A stretch of 57,354 bases of DNA. Origin: Bacteroidaceae bacterium. Lineage in GTDB: Bacteria > Bacteroidota > Bacteroidia > Bacteroidales > Bacteroidaceae. The stretch spans positions 1 to 57,354 of the forward strand of contig CAAGLF010000068.1 in the NCBI GenBank assembly GCA_900770705.1, written 5' to 3'. A program made the translations under genes and the position numbers. Of this stretch, positions 9,588 to 17,742 are shown one piece after another (the stretch's first letter is position 1; each line of letters starts with the position of its first letter). Under the pieces are notes generated by a model. The model was not told the origin of the DNA, searched no databases, and was given only the letters and a program-made list of their open reading frames with translations.

Positions 9588-10592
9588 TCAGTCCCATCGG
9601 GCCCTGCCCGTCCACTTGCGGAAGCGGTGGCGCACAGCTTTGCCGATGTTTCGGAAGTTGCCGTGCTTCAGGTTAAGCCAGAGCTGCTCGAACGAGCGTG
9701 CCACCTTGAGCCAGGGATGTCCCCAGCCCTGTATGCGGAAAAAGCGGTACTTATATTCCACATTCTCTATGACGTAGCGGGGATGGCGCAGGGGGAAGTC
9801 GAGTTCGTGGGCCTTCATCTCGAACAGACGGCGGTATGCCTTGGGAAAGTCGGCATTGGTGCCGCTCAGATGTACGCCCTCGCCGCAGGCGCCGAGGTTC
9901 TGCACGAGATTGACGCGGGGAACGATGGACAAACCGTTCTGGAAGAACATCGCCGCGTGGAATATCGTTTCGTAGTAGGCCTTGTCGAGACTCCGGTGGT
10001 AGCGGCAGAATTCAATGAAGTCCGCCTGCTGACGCCGGTCGCGGATATAGGCTTCCAGCTGGCGGAGGTTGTAGTCGTCGTCGAGGAAGTTGTAGTTCTT
10101 GTCCCACTGGTCGACCACCCTACGCCACGAAGCCCAGCCATTGATATTGAAGACGGAGGAAAAGAAATAGTCGTAGGGGCAGTCGGCGGTGACTTCGTCG
10201 GCATTCAGGCCGCAAATCATACTTATGCGCGGGTCGTCGGCGTAGCGGTCGAGCATTTCGGCGCAAAAGGTGAAGAAACTCTGGCTCGGGACATCGTCGT
10301 CCTCCAGCACGATGCACTTGTCCGTCAGCGAGAAGGCCCACTTCTGCGACAGATAGTTGCTGGGGTCGCACCCGCGGTTGACCTCCTGATAATTGCGATG
10401 TACCTCACACGGCCAGTCTACGTCGGCCACCACCCTACGGCAGGCTTCGAGCTGCGGAACGTCGGCTTTGTTGCGCGGACCGTCCTGATAGAGGAACAGA
10501 CGGGCGGGCTGCGCCTTGCGCACCTGCTCGAAAAGGGCTGCCAATGCGTCGGGACGATTGAAAAACAGGATGAGAACGGAAACGTCGCACAT
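9588..10592 (-). CDS. Glycosyltransferase, GNT-I/family 2-like (HlpA-like)
   Basis: This 334-residue protein resembles the Bacteroidetes glycosyltransferases sometimes labelled hemolytic protein HlpA-like. It starts with a Rossmann strand and donor-site motif (VLILFFNRPDALAALFEQV). A GNT-I-like acidic metal/nucleotide site follows (CIVLEDDDVPS, near residue 95), and then a segment (INGWASWRRVVDQWD) typical of these enzymes. No membrane segment is evident, so it probably works at the inner face of the membrane on surface glycans. The ATG at 10590-10592 is preferred to the longer frame up to 10679, whose extra residues look non-coding. The acceptor is unknown. Confidence 0.8.
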   Translation of the reverse strand: MCDVSVLILFFNRPDALAALFEQVRKAQPARLFLYQDGPRNKADVPQLEACRRVVADVDWPCEVHRNYQEVNRGCDPSNYLSQKWAFSLTDKCIVLEDDDVPSQSFFTFCAEMLDRYADDPRISMICGLNADEVTADCPYDYFFSSVFNINGWASWRRVVDQWDKNYNFLDDDYNLRQLEAYIRDRRQQADFIEFCRYHRSLDKAYYETIFHAAMFFQNGLSIVPRVNLVQNLGACGEGVHLSGTNADFPKAYRRLFEMKAHELDFPLRHPRYVIENVEYKYRFFRIQGWGHPWLKVARSFEQLWLNLKHGNFRNIGKAVRHRFRKWTGRARWD

Positions 10593-11054
10593 AGTCTGTA
10601 GCGTATTAGAGGGAGGTTGATGGCCGGCGCCTCGCCTCCGGTCGGAGCCGCAGCCATGCGGCATTCGGAGCGAGGGCATTACCGCGCGAAATTAGTTATA
10701 TTTTTGCAACTTCGCAAGCCTTTGCCTATTTTGATAGCCTACTTCCAGTCTTCGAAGCCCGATTAACACTTTCTTGCCGGCGCGGCAGCGGATTTTCCGG
10801 GCCCGCGGAAAAGACACGGGGTCTGCGGAAATGTTTCCGCGGACCAGAAGCAAGGTGCAGCCGGGCGTCAGGAGCCGCCTGCACGGCCGGGAAGCCAACC
10901 AGCGATGGCGGCAGAAGGGCGTTGCCCGGAGGCCGGGGATTTTTCTTCGGAGAAAGGAAAAATTATCTCGGAGAAAAAAAGAAGAACCTCGGAGATATTT
11001 TTTCCTTTCTCCGAGGTTCTTCCGTATATGTCAGACAATGGTGTTCACAGGTCG
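10593..11054. other. Intergenic region of 462 bp with several hairpins
   Basis: No gene was found here. The region holds two GC-rich inverted repeats: TTTTCCG (10793-10799) pairing with CGGAAAA (10806-10812), and a nearly loop-free 12-bp stem, GGTCTGCGGAAA (10820-10831) with TTTCCGCGGACC (10834-10845). The family-A array at 10941-11023 is also inside it. It lies downstream of gldN and upstream of the glycosyltransferase on the minus strand, so it probably separates the two transcription units. Confidence 0.6.
10941..11023. repeat. Intergenic repeat family A, copy 2
   Basis: Two 21-bp direct units (core CTCGGAGAAAGGAAAAA) are followed by a third unit that runs into its own inverted copy (TTTTTTCCTTTCTCCGAGG). 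The result is a long hairpin 31 bp after the gldN stop codon. Bases differ from the other copies at matching places in both arms (CTCGGAG here, CTGCGGCGG elsewhere). Such paired changes suggest that the folded structure is conserved. Confidence 0.75.
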
Positions 11055-12170
11055 CTACCGGCGCTGCCGGCGTACGCTGTAGCCGGCCTTTCCGCTGCCA
11101 GACGACGACTTACGCTGGCGCTTCTCGGCTGCTGCTGCCTTGGGCTGCTCGTCTTTGGCAGCAGTGCCAGCCGACTTGGAGGCACTAGAGCGGCGCGAGC
11201 TGGCACCCGAGGTACGGCGGGCGGTGCTGCTCTTCTTGGCAGTCTTGAGGGCGGCAATGCTATCGGCACGGGCGGCGGCAATACTGTCGGCAGCAATCTC
11301 CGCACTGTCCTTGCGCCCCCATATCTTGCGCTCGAAGTCGGTCAGTTCGCGCTCCACCTTCTGCTGGGCAAGGCGCAGCGTACTGTCGTTGTCGCAGTCT
11401 TTGGCCAGGATGCGGTCCTGCAGGTTCGTAGTCTTGTAGATGACGCCGTCGTAGCGCCGCAAGGTGAAAAAGTCTGCGGCACTCATCATCGCGGCATTGT
11501 TATAGTTCGATCCCATCAGCATCAACTTGCCCAAAGCCGGGGCGGCCTCGTCGTATCTGACCCAAAAAAGCGGCGTAGGCTCGAGAATACCGGTAAATTC
11601 GTCGCTCTTCATAAGAATCGGACAGAGGGCCGTCACCTTGGTACGCACAGTAGCCGTATGCTGGTCGTAGTAAACGCTCTCCTTCACGTAGTAGCTCTTG
11701 ACATCCTCGGAGGGAATGTCGGCATCGGCCACACGGATTTTCCCATCCTTGGACTCATAATAGATATGGTGGGTGTCCATCAGGTCTTTGGCCTTGACGA
11801 TATTCTTTTCCGTGAAGTTCTCATTGCCGTCGAGGGTGTACTTGTAGGCTTTGACCGTTCCACGCAGCACTAAGCGGAACAAATACGTGAATAGATTCAC
11901 CTGACCACTGGCCGACGGCGTTGTAGGATAATAGAGCACGGCATTGGCGTCCTTTTCGAGGTCAAGCTGGCGATATATGTCGCGTCGCCAGGCCACATCC
12001 TCGGGCATAGCCTGCGCCACGGGGAACTCCCGGATGCCGGAAGCCTTGGGCGCTTGCGTCTGCTCCGTGGCCGTCTTCTGCGAGGCGGAGTTGGTCTTGC
12101 GACGGGCAGGGGGCTGCGCCACCGCAGCGACCGTCAGGAGACATAACAGGGAAAATATGAAACGTTTCAT
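11055..12170 (-). CDS. gldN: GldN/PorN, type IX secretion system ring component
   Basis: This 371-residue periplasmic protein forms, with GldK, the ring at the outer membrane in T9SS. It has a signal peptide (MKRFIFSLLCLLTVAAVAQ), and the family core is clear: DVAWRRDIYRQLDLEKD, then VLYYPT and NLFTYLFRLVLRGTVKAY. After about residue 290 the protein turns into a tail of some 80 residues rich in Lys, Arg, Ser and Ala that ends in VRRQRR. Most GldN proteins have no such tail. It is the last gene of the porP-gldKLMN cluster and starts 37 bp after gldM ends. The start at 12170 is chosen for its signal peptide. Confidence 0.93.
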   Translation of the reverse strand: MKRFIFSLLCLLTVAAVAQPPARRKTNSASQKTATEQTQAPKASGIREFPVAQAMPEDVAWRRDIYRQLDLEKDANAVLYYPTTPSASGQVNLFTYLFRLVLRGTVKAYKYTLDGNENFTEKNIVKAKDLMDTHHIYYESKDGKIRVADADIPSEDVKSYYVKESVYYDQHTATVRTKVTALCPILMKSDEFTGILEPTPLFWVRYDEAAPALGKLMLMGSNYNNAAMMSAADFFTLRRYDGVIYKTTNLQDRILAKDCDNDSTLRLAQQKVERELTDFERKIWGRKDSAEIAADSIAAARADSIAALKTAKKSSTARRTSGASSRRSSASKSAGTAAKDEQPKAAAAEKRQRKSSSGSGKAGYSVRRQRR

Positions 12171-12207
12171 AGACGATTGGTTTTTCGGATAAGGCGGAAT
12201 GAATGCG

Positions 12208-13761
12208 TTAGTTGACAATGACTTCGAGCGCCTGCGGCAGCGTACGCTCTATGCCGTCAGGACCCACAGCCTTGACGCCGCGAATGTAGAATCGCTGGCC
12301 CCGGCGGAGCTCTCTGACCATATTGCGCTGGTTTTCCGTGAAGTTGGCACCGGCAGAAACGGCGGGAACGGCATTTCCCATTCTGTCGAAGAACACGGTC
12401 TCGAAGCTAAGCACGCGGAAGGGGATGTTGAGCAGTCCGTCGTCGATGGCAGCACCGAGCGACTGCGCGCCAAGAATACTTCCCTTAGCCAGCCGCCCGC
12501 CTTTGAAGTGGTCCGTGCCCACTGCAATGTAGGCCGTGGGGTCAGGCAGCTTTCTAACCTTGAAAGTGTAGGCTCCCATCGTTTGCGTCTTGCCGTTGAC
12601 GACACCGGTGACGGTGAAAGTGACATCTTCGCCCACCTTGGCCGGCCGTGCCGTGTACTTGCCGTTGCCATTGGGCGTAAGTGTGCCACCCTTCATCGCA
12701 AGCGTTATCTTGTTGTTGGGAACTCCCGAAGCGCTGACGCTGACAGGGTTGTTGAAGCCGGCATAAAGCACGTTCATCAGGTCGGCAGCCACCGTTGCGC
12801 CCATCGGAGGAGCGATTACATTGTACTTCTGCGTAAATTCCCGGCGGATAATCTCTCCGGCGGCATTAGGCATTTGTATGTAGCCCGAGAAACTGTATTC
12901 TCCGGGCGAGGAAACGCCGAAACTATAGGAGCCATTTTCGGCTATGCGCCTGCCATTGACAAATATCTCGGGGCGCTGCGTCGTGTCGACGGCCGCCATA
13001 AAAATTTGCGAGCGAAACGTCTCGCCGGGGTACAAGGTAGTCTTTTCCGGGAGCACGTAAGCATTCAGTTCGTTCACGCGAATGTCTTTCAAGTCGATGT
13101 TAGCCGCCAGCGTGTGGAGCACCTCGGCTTCGGCCGTCCGCACATCGCTCTGCAACTTCGACAACATAGTGACGGCGGCGATTGCGGGGATTTCCTCAAA
13201 CATATACTGCTGCCAGTTCTTGCCGACATTGTCCTCCGTGCGGGGCACATCGGTCGACAAGTTGGAGGCAATGATGGCCTTCTGGCGGGGATCGGAAATG
13301 TAACTGAGGATGGTGGAGCGAAAACGTACAAGCTGGTCGTACAAATGCTTGCCCTTGGGATTCATCACGGCGAGCATTACGGTGCCGGAGGCCTGCAAAT
13401 CCTCCTTGTTGCGGAGCCGGGCGGGATTTCCGTCGCGTCCGTCGGCTTCGCGGGCTATGGCCCACTTGAGCTGCTCGGCGAAATTGTAGAGTGAATCCGA
13501 CATAAGCCTGACGGCCTGCGCCTTGTCGTGCCAGGGTTTGGTCTTCGTCGGATTTACCTTGAGCTGCGTGGCAAAATGTTCGTAGATAGTTTCGTTTTCC
13601 TTCATCGCATTCTCGGCAGTGCGCTGCAAACTTTCACCGACGAGGGTGAAACCTTTGAGCACATCGCTCGAAACGTTCAGCGCCAGCATAGCCATCAACA
13701 CGATATACATCAGGTTGATCATCTTCTGGCGTGGCGAAAGGGGTCTTTTCTTTACCGGCAT
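12208..13761 (-). CDS. gldM: GldM/PorM, type IX secretion system motor rod protein
   Basis: This 517-residue inner-membrane protein has one N-terminal membrane helix (about residues 14-36, MINLMYIVLMAMLALNVSSD) and a long periplasmic part. GldM dimers cross the periplasm and transmit force from GldL to the GldKN ring. The N-terminal motif SPRQKMINLMYIVLMAMLAL is diagnostic. The remainder contains the alpha-helical domain, then beta-rich domains (for example PGEYSFSGYIQMPN and VGEDVTFTVTGVVNGK). Length is normal for the family. It lies 42 bp after gldL and is probably co-transcribed with it. Confidence 0.95.
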   Translation of the reverse strand: MPVKKRPLSPRQKMINLMYIVLMAMLALNVSSDVLKGFTLVGESLQRTAENAMKENETIYEHFATQLKVNPTKTKPWHDKAQAVRLMSDSLYNFAEQLKWAIAREADGRDGNPARLRNKEDLQASGTVMLAVMNPKGKHLYDQLVRFRSTILSYISDPRQKAIIASNLSTDVPRTEDNVGKNWQQYMFEEIPAIAAVTMLSKLQSDVRTAEAEVLHTLAANIDLKDIRVNELNAYVLPEKTTLYPGETFRSQIFMAAVDTTQRPEIFVNGRRIAENGSYSFGVSSPGEYSFSGYIQMPNAAGEIIRREFTQKYNVIAPPMGATVAADLMNVLYAGFNNPVSVSASGVPNNKITLAMKGGTLTPNGNGKYTARPAKVGEDVTFTVTGVVNGKTQTMGAYTFKVRKLPDPTAYIAVGTDHFKGGRLAKGSILGAQSLGAAIDDGLLNIPFRVLSFETVFFDRMGNAVPAVSAGANFTENQRNMVRELRRGQRFYIRGVKAVGPDGIERTLPQALEVIVN

Positions 13762-13803
13762 TTTCTTTTCTTGCCTTATAGGGTTATGAGCCTTGGCGGA
13801 ATG

Positions 13804-14835
13804 TTATGCTTCCGGGGCAGGCGCTGCGCCTCCGGGGTTGGACATCAGACTTAGCGTCTGCATCATCCGTGCGTAGATGGCGTTGACTTCCTCGATCTTC
13901 TTGGCCAGCTCGCGGGTCTGCTCGTTGATTTGCTCGATGGTGGTCACCTGTTTCGAGATAGAGGCAAAGTGAAGGTCGTAGATCTTGTTAATACCAATGA
14001 GCGTGCGGTTGAGGTTTTCCATCTCCTGACTGTCGCGCGTGAGCCGTGCCGACTGTTCGTCGACCTTGGCCAGCGTGTCGTTGAGGCACTGCAGCTTTTC
14101 GATGTAGGTCTGTGTGGCGGCCTCCATTTCGGGAGAAAGCACGGCCTGTGCGCGACGGAGCAGTTCGTCGTTGGCCAGGCGAATGATTTCTGCCAGGCGC
14201 TTGGCTTCGGCATCCATCGTGGCTTCACCTTCGGGTGTAGCCGTCAGTTCGGCCAGGGCCGCAGCCGTCTGCTGCTGCGCCGTGACCACGGGGTCGGGCG
14301 CTGCTGCCGAGGCTCCTTCCGGCACGGAAGCACCGCCGCCGATGATAATCGTGGAACCGCCGGCAACGTATCCTCCACCCTGCCCTGCGCGACCGGCAGA
14401 GGCGCCGCCGTGGGCAGGACGCGACTTTCCGCCGGGAGCCGCCGTTTCGCCACCGGCCACGACAGAACCGCCTTCGACGGCCGTTTCATCGTCGTCCGAA
14501 TCGGCATATTCTTCGTCGTAGTCCTCCTCGTCATAGCCTTCCCGTTCCAGTCGGGCGGCGATTTGCTCGTCGCTCTCCATCTCATTGGGGAGTTCCTTGC
14601 CTTCCTCGGACTTGTCGAAAGGCCGGTCGAAGGCAGAGAGGAAGAACACGATGGTCTCCGTGCCCATACCGATGAACAACATCAGGTTGCCGCCCGGCAG
14701 GTGGGTCAGTTTGAAAAGCGCACCGAGGATTACGATGGACGCGCCCCAGGAGTAAGCGTAATTCAGGAAGGTCTGTCCGGGCACACTGTCCATCCAATGT
14801 TGCAGTCGGACTACGATATTTATTTTTGTTGCCAT
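13804..14835 (-). CDS. gldL: GldL/PorL, type IX secretion system motor membrane protein
   Basis: This 343-residue protein has two membrane helices close to the N-terminus (YAYSWGASIVILGALFKLT and LMLFIGMGTETIVFFLSAF), followed by a cytoplasmic part. With GldM it forms the proton-driven motor of T9SS. The glutamate inside the second helix (GTETIVF) sits where the proton-pathway residue of GldL is found. Between residues about 100 and 190 there is a low-complexity linker, first acidic (DEEDYDEEYADSDDDE) and then rich in Gly, Ala and Pro. A helical C-terminal region follows. The linker makes the protein much longer than Flavobacterium GldL (about 215 residues). Confidence 0.94.
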   Translation of the reverse strand: MATKINIVVRLQHWMDSVPGQTFLNYAYSWGASIVILGALFKLTHLPGGNLMLFIGMGTETIVFFLSAFDRPFDKSEEGKELPNEMESDEQIAARLEREGYDEEDYDEEYADSDDDETAVEGGSVVAGGETAAPGGKSRPAHGGASAGRAGQGGGYVAGGSTIIIGGGASVPEGASAAAPDPVVTAQQQTAAALAELTATPEGEATMDAEAKRLAEIIRLANDELLRRAQAVLSPEMEAATQTYIEKLQCLNDTLAKVDEQSARLTRDSQEMENLNRTLIGINKIYDLHFASISKQVTTIEQINEQTRELAKKIEEVNAIYARMMQTLSLMSNPGGAAPAPEA

Positions 14836-14868
14836 ATCTTTTTAGAGTATGCAGGAGTGGGATTTTCT

Positions 14869-14923
14869 TTCTGCGGCGACAGGAAAAACTTCGGGCCTGA
14901 TTCTTTTTCTTTCCGCCGCAGAA
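14869..14923. repeat. Intergenic repeat family A, copy 3 (hairpin)
   Basis: The left arm TTCTGCGGCGACAGGAAAAA (14869-14888) is complementary to the right arm TTTTTCTTTCCGCCGCAGAA (14904-14923) at 17 of 20 positions. A direct repeat CTTCGGGCC occurs at 14889 and 14931. The element lies between gldK and gldL inside what should be one operon. If it forms in the transcript it could reduce read-through or set a processing point between the lipoprotein and motor genes. Confidence 0.75.
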
Positions 14924-14986
14924 ATTCTTCCTTCGGGCCCGGAAGTTCCGCCTTACTACGGGGCAGGGCTGCCGGGCTCGCCGGTG

Positions 14987-16414
14987 CTATTTGTTCTTGC
15001 TGCTATTGGTGGCCTTGGAGCGTACGCAGCGGAATCCGATGTAGGAACGGGGCTGGTTCTGGTACTCCCAGGTGCGCCAGGCGGAGCGGATGTAGCTCAG
15101 GGGGTCCTTCCAGGAGCCGCCTCTGACGCTCTTGCGCTTCAAGACGTAGGGGTCCTCCCTCGCTGCGTTGTATCTCAGTTCGGGATTGAGGTCGGCCATC
15201 GCCGCCACGCCGGCTTCGGTGTACACGGTGCTGGTCCATTCCGCCACATTGCCCGCCATGTCGTACAAACCATTGGAGTTCGCTCCATAGATGCCGACGC
15301 GGGAGGTGATCAGATTGCCGTCCTGCGTATAGTTGCCGCGGTCGGGCTTGAAGTTGGCATAGAAGCAGCCCTTGTCGCTCTTGGAGTCTTCTCCTGTCCA
15401 GGGGAAGGGATTTCCATCTTTGCCGCGGGCGGCATATTCCCACTCAATCTCCGTCGGGAGGCGGTAGCGCTGGATATAGCGGGCCTGCGGTCCCATACCA
15501 CGAAGCAGCAAATTGGTACGCCAGGCGCAGAAGGCCTCTGCCTGCTCCCAGCTGACGCCCACAACGGGGTAGTCGTTGTACGTGGCAGAGGAGAAGTAGA
15601 GCCGCATATAGGCTTCGTTGTTTGCATTGGGGAAGTCGTTGATCCAGACGGTGGTGTCGGGATAAACGGGAACGATATAGGTGTTCAGGAAGTCGTAGAG
15701 CGAGGAGAGAGGGCGTTCGATGGTTTCCCGGACGATTTGTCCGTTGTCGTCGACGTAGGCAGTGTCCTTCGAAATCATCACTACCTCCTCCATATCTACG
15801 GCCTTGTCCGTATTCAGGTTGCGCTCCTTCGGATCGAGTCGGTACTTGCGCAGCGCAGCCTTCTCGTAGTCAAAAATCTCGTAGCGGTAGTTAAGCTGCT
15901 TGACGTCGAGCATTTTCGTACCGTCGATGGGGTGCGTCACGTAGACGCTCTCGATGGCCCGCTGCTGCTCTTCGTTGGGCTTTCGCCAGGGAATGGGCTT
16001 CGACCAGTTGAGGTGCGGGGTCACAGGGTCGCCGTTGCGGTCCACTTCTATCTTGAAGGTTTCATCACCGCCGTAAGCGGGGTCGGCAAGTCGCTCGCGG
16101 ATTATCGAATCGCGCACCCACTCCACAAACTGGCGGTACATCGAGTTCGTCACTTCGGACTGATCCATCCAGAAGCCGTCGACGGAGATTTCCCGGCCGG
16201 GAACGTCAAAACCCCAAAGGCTGTCGTTCTCCATACCTGCCTTCAGGAATCCCCTCTTGACCTCCACCATTCCATAGGGGGTGGGCTCGGTGAAACTGGT
16301 GCTGCGCTGTCCGGTCACTTCACCGCCATTTTGCATAGCGCGGCCGCTTCCCATACAGGCACCGAGCACGGTGAGCGTGAGCAACAGGGAGATTGCAGTA
16401 AGTAGCTTGTTCAT
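14987..16414 (-). CDS. gldK: GldK/PorK, type IX secretion system lipoprotein
   Basis: This 475-residue outer-membrane lipoprotein forms the periplasmic ring of T9SS with GldN. The signal peptide ends in the lipobox LGAC (MNKLLTAISLLLTLTVLGAC). The body has the formylglycine-generating-enzyme/SUMF1 fold typical of GldK: VDGFWMDQSEVTNSMYRQFV near the front, ARGKDGNPFPWTG in the middle and SVRGGSWKDP with IGFRCVR at the end. The ATG at 16412-16414 gives a clean lipoprotein signal and is preferred to an in-frame ATG 24 bp upstream. porP ends 99 bp upstream. Confidence 0.95.
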   Translation of the reverse strand: MNKLLTAISLLLTLTVLGACMGSGRAMQNGGEVTGQRSTSFTEPTPYGMVEVKRGFLKAGMENDSLWGFDVPGREISVDGFWMDQSEVTNSMYRQFVEWVRDSIIRERLADPAYGGDETFKIEVDRNGDPVTPHLNWSKPIPWRKPNEEQQRAIESVYVTHPIDGTKMLDVKQLNYRYEIFDYEKAALRKYRLDPKERNLNTDKAVDMEEVVMISKDTAYVDDNGQIVRETIERPLSSLYDFLNTYIVPVYPDTTVWINDFPNANNEAYMRLYFSSATYNDYPVVGVSWEQAEAFCAWRTNLLLRGMGPQARYIQRYRLPTEIEWEYAARGKDGNPFPWTGEDSKSDKGCFYANFKPDRGNYTQDGNLITSRVGIYGANSNGLYDMAGNVAEWTSTVYTEAGVAAMADLNPELRYNAAREDPYVLKRKSVRGGSWKDPLSYIRSAWRTWEYQNQPRSYIGFRCVRSKATNSSKNK

Positions 16415-16513
16415 ATTCTTGGTTTTGCCGGACAGCAACCGCCATTTCCATCCGGAAACGGGCTGCAGCCCTATGTGCTTATTATAATAAAGGAGTATTC
16501 TTTGCTTCCGCCG

Positions 16514-17488
16514 TCAGAGCCAGCGTACGCTTTTGTGCTTGTTTTTGCCCCGCTTGCCGAGGTCGAGCTCGAGTATGTAGCCAAGCGTCACTTCGTGGTT
16601 GCCGCTGGCCAGCCCCATCCCCGAGGTATTGGCCTCGTAGGCGTAGCAGAGGTCTACGCCGTGGAAGGTACCGCCGACGAAAGCCGCCACACCGTGTCCG
16701 GGGCTGTAGTTGAGACCACCGTAGAGGCGCTTCTTTTCACGTTGGATGGTCATTCGTGCCGTGAGGTCGGCTCTCAGGTCGCTGCCGTCGTATCTGAGCA
16801 GGGCAGAGGGCGTTATTGTTAAAAACGGGTTTCTTGTTTTTATATTGTATCCCGTCGTAAAATTAAATAAGTTTTTAATTTTTAATTCGTTCGTTTCGCC
16901 CAGCAGAACTGTCGGCGACAAGAGGTGCAGAACGCCGAAGCCGGCATAGAATCGCCCCCTTGTATAGCAGATTCCGGCGCTCATATCCAGCTTGGAGCCG
17001 GTGGCTTCGGAGGCTGGAAAGGCCGGATCGTTGGCGTCGCCCAAGTCTGCCCGGCTTCCGTCGACGCCTTCGCTGAGCAGGTCGGCCTCCACGCCGACTC
17101 CGGCCAAACCGCCGAAGAGGCGGAAGTGGTAAGCGTATTGCAGGGAGAACCTTTTGTGGGAGAAGAGGCCTATTTCGTCGTTTTGCAGCGCTACTCCCAC
17201 GCCATGGCGCGTCTTGCCGAGCTGCAGGGCGATGTCTGCGGCGGCGAACATCGTGCTGCCAGCGTCTTCGAAGCCGGTGGCGTGTGTCTGGAAGGCGCCG
17301 GTGATGTTGAGCTGGGGGCTGTGGCCCGCTGTGGCGGGGTTCAGCTGTGTCTCGAGCTTCCAATACTGCACGAAGGCCGGCTCCTGCTGCGCTCTAAGGG
17401 GCAACAGACTGCACAGCAGGACCAGCAGGACGGCGTAGCGGCCTGCCTGACGACAGTGATTGGGAGGGAATGACATATATGGGTGCAT
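16514..17488 (-). CDS. porP: PorP/SprF-family outer membrane protein
   Basis: This 324-residue beta-barrel-like protein belongs to the PorP/SprF family. Its members anchor T9SS clients or the gliding machinery at the outer membrane. The signal peptide (YAVLLVLLCSLLPLRAQQ) is followed by the family hallmark QYWKLETQLNPATAGHSP, then by repeated amphipathic strands with HGVGVALQNDEIGLFSHKR. A short AT-rich stretch (about 16805-16890) codes for a strand region (LKIKNLFNFTTGYNIKTRN) whose base composition differs from the rest. It is the first gene of the porP-gldKLMN cluster. The start could also be the ATG at 17476. Confidence 0.88.
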   Translation of the reverse strand: MHPYMSFPPNHCRQAGRYAVLLVLLCSLLPLRAQQEPAFVQYWKLETQLNPATAGHSPQLNITGAFQTHATGFEDAGSTMFAAADIALQLGKTRHGVGVALQNDEIGLFSHKRFSLQYAYHFRLFGGLAGVGVEADLLSEGVDGSRADLGDANDPAFPASEATGSKLDMSAGICYTRGRFYAGFGVLHLLSPTVLLGETNELKIKNLFNFTTGYNIKTRNPFLTITPSALLRYDGSDLRADLTARMTIQREKKRLYGGLNYSPGHGVAAFVGGTFHGVDLCYAYEANTSGMGLASGNHEVTLGYILELDLGKRGKNKHKSVRWL

Positions 17489-17603
17489 AAGACCTGTCGG
17501 ATGAGCGACGCAAGGACACGAACGGGCGTCGGAGAGGAAATGTGTGCCGTAATAAAACGGAAAAATGGTATTTTATTGTATCGGGCAGGCGATTATTTTC
17601 CAT

Positions 17604-17702
17604 TTCTGCCGGCAGGAGGGAAAACTTCTGCGGCGAAAGGAGAAACTTCTGCGGCGGAAGGAGAGACTTTCGCGGTGATAGTTTTTCCTTCCGCCGCAGA
17701 AG
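17604..17702. repeat. Intergenic repeat family A, copy 4 (best-preserved array)
   Basis: A first, less regular unit (17604-17625) is followed by two clear 21-bp direct units, TTCTGCGGCGAAAGGAGAAA plus C (17626-17646) and TTCTGCGGCGGAAGGAGAGA plus C (17647-17667). The inverted arm TTTTTCCTTCCGCCGCAGAA (within 17681-17702) closes the array, so each direct unit could pair with the same 3' arm. It lies 40 bp after the stop codon of the family 2 glycosyltransferase gene and upstream of porP. No sequence resembling spacers is present, so this is not CRISPR. Confidence 0.8.
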
Positions 17703-17742
17703 TTCCGGCGGGATACGATGGCGGGAAAGCGGATGCTGCGGC

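Noticed and set aside
12199..13494. 431-codon open frame on the plus strand
   Set aside because: Antisense to gldM; no recognisable domain.
17604..17702. Possible CRISPR array
   Set aside because: Units follow each other without spacers, they are only 21 bp long, and the last one is inverted. The same holds for the arrays at 18868, 42201 and 47231.
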